DNA of 64,000 nt, taken from the NCBI RefSeq assembly GCF_000340215.1, contig NW_006921541.1, positions 1,089,527-1,153,526 on the forward strand, in the 5' to 3' direction. This DNA comes from Pseudocercospora fijiensis CIRAD86. Its lineage: Eukaryota > Ascomycota > Dothideomycetes > Mycosphaerellales > Mycosphaerellaceae. A model generated the notes under the pieces. That model saw only the letters and a program-made list of their open reading frames with translations. It was not told where the DNA came from and made no database searches. This document shows, one piece after another, positions 45,585-55,289 of this stretch (position 1 is its first letter; each line of letters starts with the position of its first letter). The translations under genes were made by a program, and so were the position numbers.

Positions 45585-46706
45585 ATGCCTTCTGCTACTC
45601 GAGATGATGTTCCTGGCGACGAACTACCTGTCGTCAACTTCAGCAGCTTCGACAGCGATGCCAAGATTGTATCAGCCAAATTGCTGGCGGCGGCCAAACG
45701 ATGGGGCTTTTTAGTCCTGACAGGACATGGTATTCCCGGACAGGTCATCAACGACATGCTCGCAACTACTTCAAGCTTCTTCGATCAGCCGGAAGATGTC
45801 AAAGCTGAGAAGTGGATGAATATTAAACAGCAAGGCTATGACTATAAGGAGTCAATTATCGGTGTCTCTGAAGGCATGTGCTTCGGGTCTGTGGCGAATG
45901 CCAATCTAACGTGCGACAATATTCCCAGCTGGTGGACAGCAGAGAAGAAACAGCAAGCGGAGACGTTTCGGACGGAGTGCAATACGGTGGCGCAAAGAGT
46001 GTTGAGTGCCTTCGCGATTGCCATGAATCTAGAGTCTGACTTCTTCTCGCGTGCACATTCACCGATGAAGGAGCCGGGAAATGTCTTGAGGTTGATTCGA
46101 TATCCAGTCGTGGACAAGCCGGTTGATGCTAGTTTCCCGCGGCTTGGTGAGCACACTGATTGGGGTACAATCACTTTACTCTTCGCAACGGAGCCAGGTC
46201 TTGAGGTTCTCTCGCCAGACAATGATAGGTGGGTGGCAGCACCTATCGTTGAAGAGGGCATTATTGTGAATGTGGGCGATGGGCTGGCACTTTGGACGGC
46301 GGGGCTGCTCAAGAGCACAAAGCACCGCCTGTCGTGGGAGAGCCTTCCAGGCGACAAGTCGCGAGAAAGCATGGCATACTTCGTCAATGCCAACGCAGGT
46401 GAGTGGCATCGCCGTGTACCGAGACTGCGCTTTTCGGCTGATCAAATTGCAGATGCGCCCTTGAAGTGCGTGGAGCAGGATGCGGCCACGGGTCGATGTG
46501 TAGAAGCATGTCTGCCTTTTGACGCGACCTTTGGTGACTACCAGAACGCTCGCATGCGGCTTTATCACGAGAAATTCAATTCAGACGGAACTGATGACGA
46601 GTTGAAGGTCGACGCCAGGTTCTTGCAGATGGTCCGGAACATCGGGGTGGCTCATGGCACCGGCATTGACTTTGAAGGCACTCATGACGCGTCGACGGCG
46701 AGCTGA
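45585..46706 (+). CDS. 2-oxoglutarate/Fe(II)-dependent oxygenase (IPNS-like)
   Basis: Non-haem iron oxygenase of the DIOX_N plus 2OG-FeII_Oxy architecture shared by isopenicillin N synthase-like and flavonol-type enzymes. Residues 10-60 are the N-terminal domain (PVVNFSSF; WGFLVLTGHGIP). Iron ligands are H190 and D192 in EHTDWGTITLLF and H247 in KSTKHRL; R260 and S262 (SRESMAYF) bind 2-oxoglutarate. Likely intron 46399-46452 (GTGAGT donor, GCTGAT branch, GCAG acceptor); splicing gives FVNANADAPLKCVEQ, a better match to the family than the read-through, and a 355 aa protein. The intron is 54 nt with no stop, so retention would simply add 18 residues. Substrate unknown. It has no signal peptide. 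Confidence 0.87.
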   Translation: MPSATRDDVPGDELPVVNFSSFDSDAKIVSAKLLAAAKRWGFLVLTGHGIPGQVINDMLATTSSFFDQPEDVKAEKWMNIKQQGYDYKESIIGVSEGMCFGSVANANLTCDNIPSWWTAEKKQQAETFRTECNTVAQRVLSAFAIAMNLESDFFSRAHSPMKEPGNVLRLIRYPVVDKPVDASFPRLGEHTDWGTITLLFATEPGLEVLSPDNDRWVAAPIVEEGIIVNVGDGLALWTAGLLKSTKHRLSWESLPGDKSRESMAYFVNANAGEWHRRVPRLRFSADQIADAPLKCVEQDAATGRCVEACLPFDATFGDYQNARMRLYHEKFNSDGTDDELKVDARFLQMVRNIGVAHGTGIDFEGTHDASTAS

Positions 46707-46932
46707 GGGTGACTTTATCAGATATGGAGGGTGTAGGACGGTGGGCAGAGGATGGTGGGCAAAGGGAGGGTGTCACAACCTAAGCCTGAGCGCTTACTAA
46801 GCCTGGAGTTGACGGCTCAACCTCGGGCACACCACAGAGTCTTGGCACGATGACGCCTTCTGCTTTCGCTGCCATCTCTACCTCTCCACTTTACATGTGT
46901 CTTCTCATCATCATCCATACCATACCACCACC

Positions 46933-48934
46933 ATGCCAGGATGCTGGCATCATGTCGTAGAAACTCTGAGCCTATGCCTGCTCAGTGGCATTTCGGCCAT
47001 AGCAGAGCACACGCAGATACCGATACAGCCCTCATCGAAACAGCCGAATATAGTCTTCATCCTTACAGACGATCAAGATCTTCATATGGATTCCCTCTCA
47101 CATATGCCACAACTGCAAAAGTACATCACCGAACAAGGCACATCATTTAGCAGACACTACTGTACAGTAGCACTTTGCTGTCCGTCCCGAGTGAGCTTGT
47201 GGACAGGCAAGGCAGCACACAACACAAATGTCACAGACGTCAATCCTCCGTACGGTAAGGTTTCTCGCGCATCCTCTTGCTACTTTCCCCTTGTCTCTTG
47301 TCTAAACCAAAACGATACTGAACCCCATAGGCGGCTACCCGAAGTTCATATCTCAGGGGTTCAATGATGCATACTTGCCTCTCTGGCTACAAGAGCTCAA
47401 CTATGGGACTTACTACGTCGGGAAGCTCTTCAATGCTCAGAACGTCGACAACTACGCTTCGCCCCATGCAGCGGGTTGGACTGGGTCCGAATTTCTTCTG
47501 GACCCATATACATACGAGTATCTGAATGCAACCTTCCAACGCAATCACGACCCACCTGTCAGCTATGAAGGTCTATATAGTACCGATGTCCTTGCAAATA
47601 AGTCTTTCGAATTCCTGGCCGACGGACTGGATGCATATAAGGCCAGCGGGAAACCATTCTTCTTGACCATCGCACCAACAGCACCTCACTCAAATGTGCA
47701 TATGAATACCGCTATTGATGGGAATTTCTCCGAAGGCTCGAACACCCAGTCTCCGCCTGTCTCAGCTGAGAGACACGCCCATCTCTTTGAAGATGTGATT
47801 GTTCCAAGAACGCCCCACTTCAATCCTTCCAATCCTCATGGCGTTTCTTGGATATCGCGTCTTCCCGAACAGAACAACACGAATCTTGCGTTCAATGATC
47901 ACTTTTATCGCCAAAGGCTACGTTCTCTTCAGGCTGTTGACGAGATGGTTGGCGAACTTTTCAAGCGCCTCGAGGATGCGAGGGTGCTTGACGATACCTA
48001 TGTCTTCTTCTCCACGGATAATGGATACCATATTGGCCAGCATCGGCTCCAACCAGGCAAGCAATGTCCATTCGAGGAGGATATCAATATTCCATTCATG
48101 GTTCGAGGTCCAGGCATTGGAAAAGGAGTGACCGCAGATATTGTCACAACACACACTGATCTGGCTCCGACGTTCCTCAAACTCGCTGGTGGTGAGATCA
48201 GAGACGACTTCGATGGGCAGTTCATATCACTACAAACCGCAGGCGAGCAAGGCTATGGCAACGCTGAACACGTCAACGTTGAGAGCTGGGGCGTCATCAT
48301 GTCCGAAGGCGATCACGGACAGGTACTCTATCCAAATCACACATACAAAGCTTTACGGGTCAGCGCTGCTGGTTACAGCCTGTTGTACACAGTTTGGTGC
48401 AGCGGCGAGCATGAGCTTTACGATCTGGTCCAGGACCCTTATGAGATGGAGAATCTGTATCCAATGGATCATGAGACAAAGTTTGTCTCCTTCGAGGCTG
48501 ACTTTTCGAAGCTCGCTCTGAGGGAAAGAGAAGCTCAGCATTGTTCCTGGTTGCATCAATCACACCACAGCGATGCTGGCGGTTTGCCTCTAACGACCGC
48601 TACAAATAGCAGTCCGGGCGACACATCATCGAATCAGTCTGCAGACGAACAAAGTCCTGCCGGAGTCAAGGCCACTCTGAATCATCTCATTCCTCGCCTT
48701 GACGCTTTACTTATGGTCCTCAAGACGTGTAAAGGCAGAGGTTGCACACATCCCTGGGAAGTCCTTCATCCAGCTGGTAATGTGATGTCCTTGCTTGAAG
48801 CCATGACACCCGAGTTTGACGATTTCTACTTTGGACAGCAAAGAGTGGCGTTTGAGAAATGCGAAGAGGGATACATACTGGAGAGCGAGGGGCCTATCAA
48901 GGTTTCGCCGTACACGTTTGACAACGGATCTTGA
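46933..48934 (+). CDS. Secreted arylsulfatase
   Basis: Exon 1 46933-47254, intron 47255-47330 (76 nt), exon 2 47331-48934: 641 aa, near the length of the Neurospora arylsulfatase. The start at 46933 (ACCACCATGCC) gives a signal peptide ending near residue 24; an upstream ATG at 46897 would add a His-rich 12 residues. Metal-binding DD is in ILTDDQ (46-47). The sulfatase signature C-x-P-S-R is CCPSR (82-86), where C82 would become formylglycine. Later blocks GKLFN, FFLTIAPTAPHS and FFSTDNGYHIGQHR match the alkaline-phosphatase-like fold. Several N-glycosylation sites. It would release sulfate from aryl sulfate esters outside the cell; such genes are usually induced by sulfur starvation (family knowledge). 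Confidence 0.9.
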
Positions 48935-49683
48935 TAGCAGAATACAAATCGCTTCAAGTTCAAGATAATGCCAAAAGGCGTTCGAATACCTTTGATTCAG
49001 CATCGATTGTCACCGCTCATCGCCGTGACATTCTTGAGCGCTCATTCCGAAGCAGAACGATTGACAATCGCCCTCAGCTCAATGGAATTCGCATTCAAGA
49101 GCATCGATGTCCTCAAGTTGAACTTCAAACTCGCGGTAAATTGGAAACAGGTCTACAACGCTGCGTCAAGGTGCACCGACGACTCACAGGCTCTGCCGTT
49201 GAGCCAAGATAGAGTGTTGGACACTGCCGTATTTCTGTTCATATGTTATCACTGCAGGTGCTGTGCTTATGATGCGGCAAATTCTCAAGTCCTTGTGTGC
49301 TGAGAAGGGACAGAAAACTGACAATCACCCTCAGCTCAATGGCACAATCCCAGCACACTCAGAGCAACGATTGATGGAAATGACTCAGTCGCGGAGCTAT
49401 TATAGACCAAGCTTTATTGCTTTAGCGAAGCATCAGAGTGCTCTGACGACTTATACGCTCTACCATTGAGTTAAGAATGATTGTCGGAGGAGCTTCTGAT
49501 GACATGCCAGGTGGTAGATATGGCCGTGACATTGATCTATGGGCACGAGAAGACTCTAGGTTGGGTCCCGAGCACATTCGAAGCTTCGCGATTTGGTGAT
49601 CAATGCGAAATGATAGTCGGGGCTGCCCTGGAGCATTTTCATCTGCAAAAGGATACCTATCGCCGCGCTCCCAGAGGGACTCT
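48935..49683. other. Intergenic between convergent genes
   Basis: No convincing gene. On the minus strand near 49,440-49,475 the phrase TTAACTCAATGGTAGAGCGT looks like the 5' half (A box and D-arm) of a tRNA, but no T-arm follows, so it is a fragment. Confidence 0.4.
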
Positions 49684-50955
49684 TCATTCGAGATACACGC
49701 TCCATCCATACGCTCTCCCGTACCACTTCCTTGCCAGCTTCGCACCTGCATCGGTCGGTTGCGAGAAAGCTACTTGCTCTTTATGCTCGATCTTCTCAAT
49801 ATGTCCAGCTAAACTCGCCAAAGTCTCCTGGCCCTCCCCTTCCCATCGTGCTTTGTCTTTGGCGTTGTCCACAGCCATAATGTTGTGCCTCTTGATAGCG
49901 ACCTCGATCAGGCGCTTTGCAATACCTTGTCCTCTCACTGTCGACGAGGTCCATATTCGAGATATGCCCACCACAGCAGGATGTGCGTCGCTCGAGAACT
50001 GAACAAGATGTTGAGCGGCTTCCTTCATTTCTTGCACAATAGCCTTTTCTGCCGCAGCCTCTCGTTGCTTCCGAGCCTTCAGTGCTGCAAGCGCGCCTCT
50101 CCCCGATGTACTATCCTCGGCAGCTGGTGTTGTCTCAGCTCTTGATTCAAGAACCGGCGGCTTTATGACTTTGTACGCCTTGCCAATCTTTTGCACAAGC
50201 AAGAATCCCACACACTTCGTTCCCCGTATGTACAAGTACGCTTTGTAAGGTGCGTCCAGCATCGACTCACACTGCGCGACTTTAAGATCCCATATCTGAC
50301 GCTCAGGTATAGGGACTGCGCCTAGCTCTCTTTGTACAATCTCGAGCACGGCCTGCCCTCGATTCTTTCGCTTGCCGTGATCAAAACAGTCCAGGTATAC
50401 GATGGCGTCCCCTGCCCTGACGCCCGTAAATACGCCATACTGCTTTCTCCACTGCTTCGTTCTGGACACGAATTCCTTGCCTACATCGTAACCTTCCAGG
50501 TTCTGCTTGTGATATTTGTCGTGCAGCTTGCGGTCCTCGGCACTGGAAGCCGTATACTCCATGCCGCAGGTAGAGCAGTTCTTCTGCACAGACTGCCCGA
50601 GGCTCATCTGCATCTGACTCTCGTCATCTTTATCCTTGGCATTAGACTTCCTTTGCTTAGCCGATCGAGCATTCTCGGTGGTCGCTTCCAAAGGCTTCCG
50701 CTTGCCCAGGATGGAGAATGCATTCCTGACTGGCCTTCTCAGTGTCGATGCCGTTGTCTGTGCTGCGTCTGATCTCGCACTGTTCACTTCTGTCGATTTT
50801 GCTTCTCGCTCCAGCTCCCAGGGAAAACACGGTGGACTGCTGGGTGGTGTTCCTTCGCGTCTCGCAATGCCATCGCTGCTGAAGATTGCGCGCGTAGGCG
50901 TTGACGAAGGCGCATTATTCTCGGAATCCATGGTCACCGCTGCCATCATCGTCAT
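49684..50955 (-). CDS. eco1: Cohesin acetyltransferase Eco1/Ctf7
   Basis: Nuclear N-acetyltransferase that acetylates Smc3 in S phase to establish sister-chromatid cohesion. Single exon. A C2H2-type zinc finger (CSTCGMEYTASSAEDRKLHDKYH) sits before the GNAT domain. In the C-terminal domain, GISRIWTSSTVRGQGIAKRLIE is the acetyl-CoA-binding loop and VAFSQPTDAGAKLARKWYG the ESCO-specific end. The N-terminal ~100 residues are disordered, with KR-rich nuclear-signal-like stretches (GKRKP; KQRK). The frame is open to 51042, but I place the start at 50955 (or 50931, MDSEN) because an MluI box lies at 51019-51024, which would otherwise be inside the coding region. Predicted 423 aa from 50955. Convergent with the arylsulfatase. 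Confidence 0.9.
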   Translation of the reverse strand: MTMMAAVTMDSENNAPSSTPTRAIFSSDGIARREGTPPSSPPCFPWELEREAKSTEVNSARSDAAQTTASTLRRPVRNAFSILGKRKPLEATTENARSAKQRKSNAKDKDDESQMQMSLGQSVQKNCSTCGMEYTASSAEDRKLHDKYHKQNLEGYDVGKEFVSRTKQWRKQYGVFTGVRAGDAIVYLDCFDHGKRKNRGQAVLEIVQRELGAVPIPERQIWDLKVAQCESMLDAPYKAYLYIRGTKCVGFLLVQKIGKAYKVIKPPVLESRAETTPAAEDSTSGRGALAALKARKQREAAAEKAIVQEMKEAAQHLVQFSSDAHPAVVGISRIWTSSTVRGQGIAKRLIEVAIKRHNIMAVDNAKDKARWEGEGQETLASLAGHIEKIEHKEQVAFSQPTDAGAKLARKWYGRAYGWSVYLE

Positions 50956-51018
50956 CGCGGAGGAAAAGACATCTGTACAGTAATCGCGAAGATGTTGAGT
51001 GATCGTGACAAACACGCG

Positions 51019-51024
51019 ACGCGT
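51019..51024. promoter_or_regulatory. MluI cell-cycle box (ACGCGT)
   Basis: ACGCGT with an overlapping ACGCGA at 51014-51019, 64 bp upstream of the chosen Eco1 start. MBF binds ACGCGT at G1/S genes in fungi; ECO1 is such a gene in yeast. Use here is inferred. Confidence 0.5.
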
Positions 51025-51149
51025 GCTGACAAAAGCTGACATGACTTCATTTTACGCTTAATCAATCCCGCAATTAATATTTATCAAAGCTCCCAGTCTG
51101 CCCCGCTTACTCCACCTCCAGAAACATCTCCAGTTCCCATCTCTCGCAA

Positions 51150-51254
51150 TGCCATCCGAAACCACTCCTACTCCAGCAAAGACCTCAACTTGGTCCAAAA
51201 TCAAATCTTCCCTCAGCGACGCCTTCATCCGAAAACCCGGCGACGGCTACATAA
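51150..51254 (+). promoter_or_regulatory. 34-codon upstream ORF abutting the next start
   Basis: ATG at 51150 (CGCAATGCC) opens a 34-codon frame whose TAA (51252-51254) directly touches the ATG at 51255, in the same frame. It is Pro- and Ser-rich and has no domain. It may be a regulatory upstream ORF. Confidence 0.45.
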
Positions 51255-52142
51255 ATGGCGGTTCGCGCACAGAAACATTCCTCGAACCAAACCATCCTCG
51301 CTTCAAATTCGATCACACCAAATAACTTCTCAGAATTCGGAACAGTAATTCAAAACCCTTCCACGCATTCTCAAACCGATCTCGACGATAACGGGCAATG
51401 GAGGTTAGAATTCTCTGTCGCGAATCAAGGGACTGCGACCAAGTGGATCGACGCTACCTATCTTGAGAATTATTATGATAGAGCGGCGAGTGGTAAAAGT
51501 GCGAAGGTGGTTGTGAACATGTTTGTTTCTAAATCAAGAACGCTAAAAGATGGGAAATACTTTGATGTGAAGATTTTGGAGAGACATCCGTTTACAAGCC
51601 AGACTTTTGTTCCTATGGGTGTGGGAAAGAATGATGAGAATACTAAGTATCTTGTCATTGTTGCTCCGACTTTGCCTTCAGGAAGGGGAAGAGGGAGTAG
51701 GGATAAGCCTTATCCTACGCAAGATATCAGGAGGAAGAAGAGTTTGAAAGAGAGGTTATTGGGTGCGAGACCTAATCCTTTTACGAATGATTATTCGAGT
51801 TCGACAACGCCTGCTGTATCGGAAAGGGGAGTGGATAGGTGGAGGAGGCCGAAAGGGAGCGGCGAGCCTGATTTGGAGAATTTGAGGGCGTTCGTCGTGA
51901 GAGGTGATCAGGCTGTAACCTACGGACCCGGGACATGGCACGCGCCGATGGTGGTGCTGGGAGAAAAGGAGATCGAATTTGTGGTTATGCAGTATGCGAA
52001 CGGAGTCGGTTTGGAGGATTGCCAGGAGATTGATATTGTGGGAGGCGAGTTGAGGGTGGATATCGGCGCTAAGCCTGCAGCAGTTAAAGGTGTGGATGAG
52101 GATGAATCGAGTAAGCCTGGATATATGAGGGCAAAATTATGA
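51255..52142 (+). CDS. Ureidoglycolate lyase
   Basis: Splits ureidoglycolate into glyoxylate and urea, the last carbon-skeleton step of purine and allantoin use. 295 aa, single exon. ITPNNFSEFGTVIQNP at the start, LERHPFTSQTFVPMG and YLVIVAP in the middle, and LRAFVVRGDQAVTYGPGTWHAPMVVLG plus FVVMQYANGVGLEDCQEIDI near the end are the family's conserved blocks; the His of GTWHAP is the expected active-site position. A ~60-residue basic, low-complexity insertion (about 140-205) is absent from bacterial AllA. The ATG at 51255 follows the uORF stop directly. The neighbour 6.3 kb away is a xanthine-dioxygenase-like gene of the same pathway. Confidence 0.9.
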   Translation: MAVRAQKHSSNQTILASNSITPNNFSEFGTVIQNPSTHSQTDLDDNGQWRLEFSVANQGTATKWIDATYLENYYDRAASGKSAKVVVNMFVSKSRTLKDGKYFDVKILERHPFTSQTFVPMGVGKNDENTKYLVIVAPTLPSGRGRGSRDKPYPTQDIRRKKSLKERLLGARPNPFTNDYSSSTTPAVSERGVDRWRRPKGSGEPDLENLRAFVVRGDQAVTYGPGTWHAPMVVLGEKEIEFVVMQYANGVGLEDCQEIDIVGGELRVDIGAKPAAVKGVDEDESSKPGYMRAKL

Positions 52143-52407
52143 TTGGTATGATTTGATGGTCTCATGATTTATGATCAGACTAAACTTCAGAGTCGGAAAT
52201 AGGATTTGAATGGCGCTCGCTGGACATATACGGGCCATGCCAAGTGCCGTACCTACGCAATTTCAACCTGGCTAACATGATCGTGGGTATCTGGTACTAG
52301 GTACCTCGGGGCCGCTTTCACCGAAAGCAGGCTTCAAGGTTCAACGCAACAGGTAAAGTCTACGCACAACTCTGCTATGCTATTCCCAACGATATCTCAT
52401 CCTCAAA

Positions 52408-53625
52408 ATGCTCGTTCATAGACTTAGTTACATATTCCTCATAACCCTAGCCCGCTCAATCACAGCCTGCACAACTGACGAAGATTGCAGTTTGAACGGC
52501 ATCTGTTCTCCAAGCCCAAGGACATATTGGCTACCATTCTTCCAGAGCTCATTCTGCCAATGCGATCCTGGATGGATTGGGGCAAGTTGCGGAGTTCTAG
52601 ATCTGAGACCCGCACGTCGGGGCACAGGCTACAATCACATCCAAATCGACGACAGCAATCCCACCCACTATGGCCCTTTCGGCAACTCCTCTTGGGGCGG
52701 GCAGATCATCCATGACCCCAATGATCGCTCCCTATTCCATCTCTTCGCAGACTAATTCGATCATGGCTGTAGCTTATCTAACTGGCGCCCGAGTTCGTTC
52801 GTCGTGCGAGCGGAATCAAGAACCGGACCTCAAGGACCGTACCACTTCGCTGAGAAAGTAACTAAGACTTTTCGACATAATAGTCGCGTAACTTGGAGCG
52901 AAACCGATCGTAAATGGTTGTTGTGGACGATAGGAACAGATTACGTGGCTCCGAGTAAAAGTTGTGCAAGTATTCCCAGGGCAGAGATGCCGAACAAAAT
53001 TTCAGTCACGACATCCGATAATCTGATTAATGGCACTTGGACACCTTTCAAACTCGCGTTGGATTCTATAGATCCCCAATCAACGAATCCGAGTCCTATA
53101 CCACTCTGGACTCCACAGAACCAAACCCAGAAAATTGCAATGGCAGTCGAAGACAACGCCATCTTCATCGCTGAGACCTGGCACGACGATTTCAAGCTCG
53201 TAAAGACGCAAGACGCTTCTTAGAATACTTCCGAGTACAGTCCCATATGGACCGAAGATCCATTCTTGTGGAGGGATAAACGTGGAAACTTTCATATCTT
53301 ATGCCACTATATGATCGACCTCTCTGAACACAATAAACGACAGTGGCCACGTGTCGGCACACATCTATTCTCCAGAAGTTTAGAGGGTCAATAGCATTTC
53401 CCTAAGTAGGTGGCTTTCACATCGATTGTGGAATTCGATGATGATACGATTTTCACGTTTAAGCGGAGGGAGAGACCTTGGTTGTTTTTTAGTGAGGATA
53501 GACAGATGACGCCGTTGTATCTTGTTACTGGTGTGCAGGAGTTTTGGGAGAAGGGGAGGAGTTATACTTTTGTTCAGCCGGTCGGGGAGATGGGAATGGA
53601 CTTTGAAGAGAGGTTTTCGGTGTGA
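52408..53625 (+). pseudogene. Decayed secreted EGF-domain / glycosidase-like protein
   Basis: Starts with an apparently good signal peptide (MLVHRLSYIFLITLARSITA) and an EGF-like domain (CTTDEDCSLNGIC...FCQCDPGWIGASCG), then a region that resembles fungal GH43-like five-bladed proteins (SSWGGQIIHDP). The frame is then cut by TAA at 52753-52755, TAG at 53221-53223, further stops near 53,390-53,410 and a frame change before the last open piece (53410-53625), which still matches the expected end of such proteins (FKRRERPWLFFSEDRQMTPLYLVTGVQ; YTFVQPVG). No splice sites remove these stops neatly. Mutations are scattered and not obviously RIP-type. The exact enzyme family is uncertain. Confidence 0.72.
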
Positions 53626-53892
53626 GCTGTGAGTTGTGAGGTTCGGTGATGAACCTGTCTCTCATTTGTCCAAGGTGATCGGAGTGTGGAATGAAAATCC
53701 CCATCGATCGACTCTCAGAACGAACATCGCACGTGTCTCTGCGCTCATCCCTATGAAGCATAATCATGCTATCTGCCGCTCGCCGGCTCTAGCAGGGCCT
53801 TCAATGCCTCCCTGAAATCCCGCTCCTCACCCGACTTCAGTCCTTCGTGCCGACACTGGACTCGGCTGCTTCGCATCTCCGAGTATCTCCAC

Positions 53893-54762
53893 TCAATTGT
53901 GATACCAACACTCCTGATCAACCCACCGATCAATCTCATCCATATCTTTCAACAACTTCTCAAACGCATGTTCTGTCCATCCATCCTCCCTCGCCACCTG
54001 ATACCTAAACATCTCCAATGCCTTCTCGCCCTCACACGTATACATCTCCAGCTCCCGATTCGGACGAAACTCTCTTCCAGTATTGACAAGCCACTCCTCC
54101 TTAACGCTTCTTGGAATCACCAACTTAGCCTTCCAGACCCCATGTTCTTTCCAGACCTTCGCGCGAACGTAGTAGTGAACCTCCAGACTGAATCTACGCA
54201 TTTGAGGCAAAATTATAGGACATACGCAGTCTGGTCGGGTGATGAGCTCGTGTTTGCAGTCGAAGATGAAGAATTCGTTCTTTCTGAAGAAGAGCTTCGA
54301 AACTTCGGCGCGGATCTGTTTGTTGACTTTTGTGAGCGTTGCGAAGGTGGCTGGGATGGAGCATTGGAGACGGTCTTTGTGTTTGCCATAGCATACGCGA
54401 AGCTGGTGAGTGGTATCGACTATGTTGGCAAAGGTGTATATCTTCTTTCGGATGGCGAGAGTGAGGCCGAAGAAGGTGATTTTTGCTGACATGTCGTGGC
54501 TCTTCTTTTCTGGTGGAATGTCTCGGATCATGACTGCGCTATCAGAACTCGTGCTCGACTCCATATCCACAGCTGCTGCTTCCCGTGCAGAATTGAGGAG
54601 TGTAAGATTCATACTTTGTTGATGGTGATGCTGTTTGAAGTCTTGCGTCAAAGTGGGTCGAGCGTTGACGCTAGCGCGGGACTGTGCATGTGAAAACGAG
54701 CTCGCGTCCGAAGTCAACAGCGTCACTATCAGCTGTAGAGTTGAGCTACTTCCATCAAACAA
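53893..54762 (-). CDS. F-box-like fungal protein, hypothetical
   Basis: Up to 289 aa, single exon. The centre (FFGLTLAIRKKIYTFANIVDTTHQ) resembles the 'LP..IR..IY' helix and is followed by FATLTKVNKQIRAEVSKLFFRKNEFFIFDC, the second block typical of the fungal F-box-like family that also includes the 26.6 kb gene. C-terminal part: Trp- and Glu-rich helices (YQVAREDGWTEHAFEKLLKDMDEIDRWVD). The first 50 residues look non-conserved, and a start at codon 51 (MNLTLLNSAREAAAV) is as plausible. No function known. Confidence 0.65.
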   Translation of the reverse strand: MFDGSSSTLQLIVTLLTSDASSFSHAQSRASVNARPTLTQDFKQHHHQQSMNLTLLNSAREAAAVDMESSTSSDSAVMIRDIPPEKKSHDMSAKITFFGLTLAIRKKIYTFANIVDTTHQLRVCYGKHKDRLQCSIPATFATLTKVNKQIRAEVSKLFFRKNEFFIFDCKHELITRPDCVCPIILPQMRRFSLEVHYYVRAKVWKEHGVWKAKLVIPRSVKEEWLVNTGREFRPNRELEMYTCEGEKALEMFRYQVAREDGWTEHAFEKLLKDMDEIDRWVDQECWYHN

Positions 54763-55043
54763 ATTTCCAGAAAGCCAATTGCCGTTCGGGGGAAGTAGTT
54801 CAATGGTAGAATGCTCTTGATCTGGTCCACCTGGCGGTGCATCAGCAGGAATGTGTGCAAAATCAAGTTAAAAGTTCAGCATGAGCTGGTGTCATGAGTC
54901 CATCAAATTCGCTCTTGTTGGCACAATGCGAGAAATTGAACATCGCTGTCACCAAAAATCAAGTTCAACGAGGATGGGGCCTCAAAGAGCGATACGAGTT
55001 CGACTGTGGCCTTCTTCAGTGTCTTTTTGCCTGGACTAATCAT
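54763..55043. other. Intergenic with tRNA-like fragment
   Basis: At about 54,794-54,815 GTAGTTCAATGGTAGAATGCTC matches the A box and D-arm of a glycine-type tRNA, but the sequence then diverges and no T-arm is present. It is a fragment, not a gene. Confidence 0.45.
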
Positions 55044-55281
55044 TTATCGACCACAAGCCTGCAGTGAAAGCCAGTATGGATGAGAGGGAGATATCTGACA
55101 CTTTCGCTATGGGTATCAGAGTATTAGAACAAACAGCCTCGATGAACAGCGACTGCTGACCACTCACTTTCAACAAATTTCCAATCGCCAGCAGAATGCT
55201 TCGGCCATTCGTCGTACTGCAGTCCGCGATCAGGGGCGTTATGCGCGTGGCCATCCTGAGAAGGGATTGTTGCCAGTTCAT
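55044..55281 (-). CDS. Small ORF directly downstream of ClpP
   Basis: ATG at 55281, only 8 bp beyond the ClpP stop and on the same strand. Exon 1 55281-55168 encodes MNWQQSLLRMATRITPLIAD... and ends at a GTGAGT donor. The intron 55107-55167 (61 nt) has a TTCTAAT branch and TAG acceptor. Exon 2 55106-55044 gives a stop, total 58 aa. The splice signals are good but the protein is not recognised. It may be a downstream ORF of the ClpP transcript, a 3' UTR intron, or chance. Confidence 0.3.
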
Positions 55282-55289
55282 GATGTCTT

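Noticed and set aside
48968..49303. 111-codon plus-strand frame after the arylsulfatase
   Set aside because: No recognisable domain, overlaps another open frame, and lies where the two convergent 3' UTRs are expected.
43628..52142. Classical secondary-metabolite cluster
   Set aside because: No polyketide synthase, NRPS, terpene cyclase or dedicated transporter is present; the two oxygenases alone do not support it.
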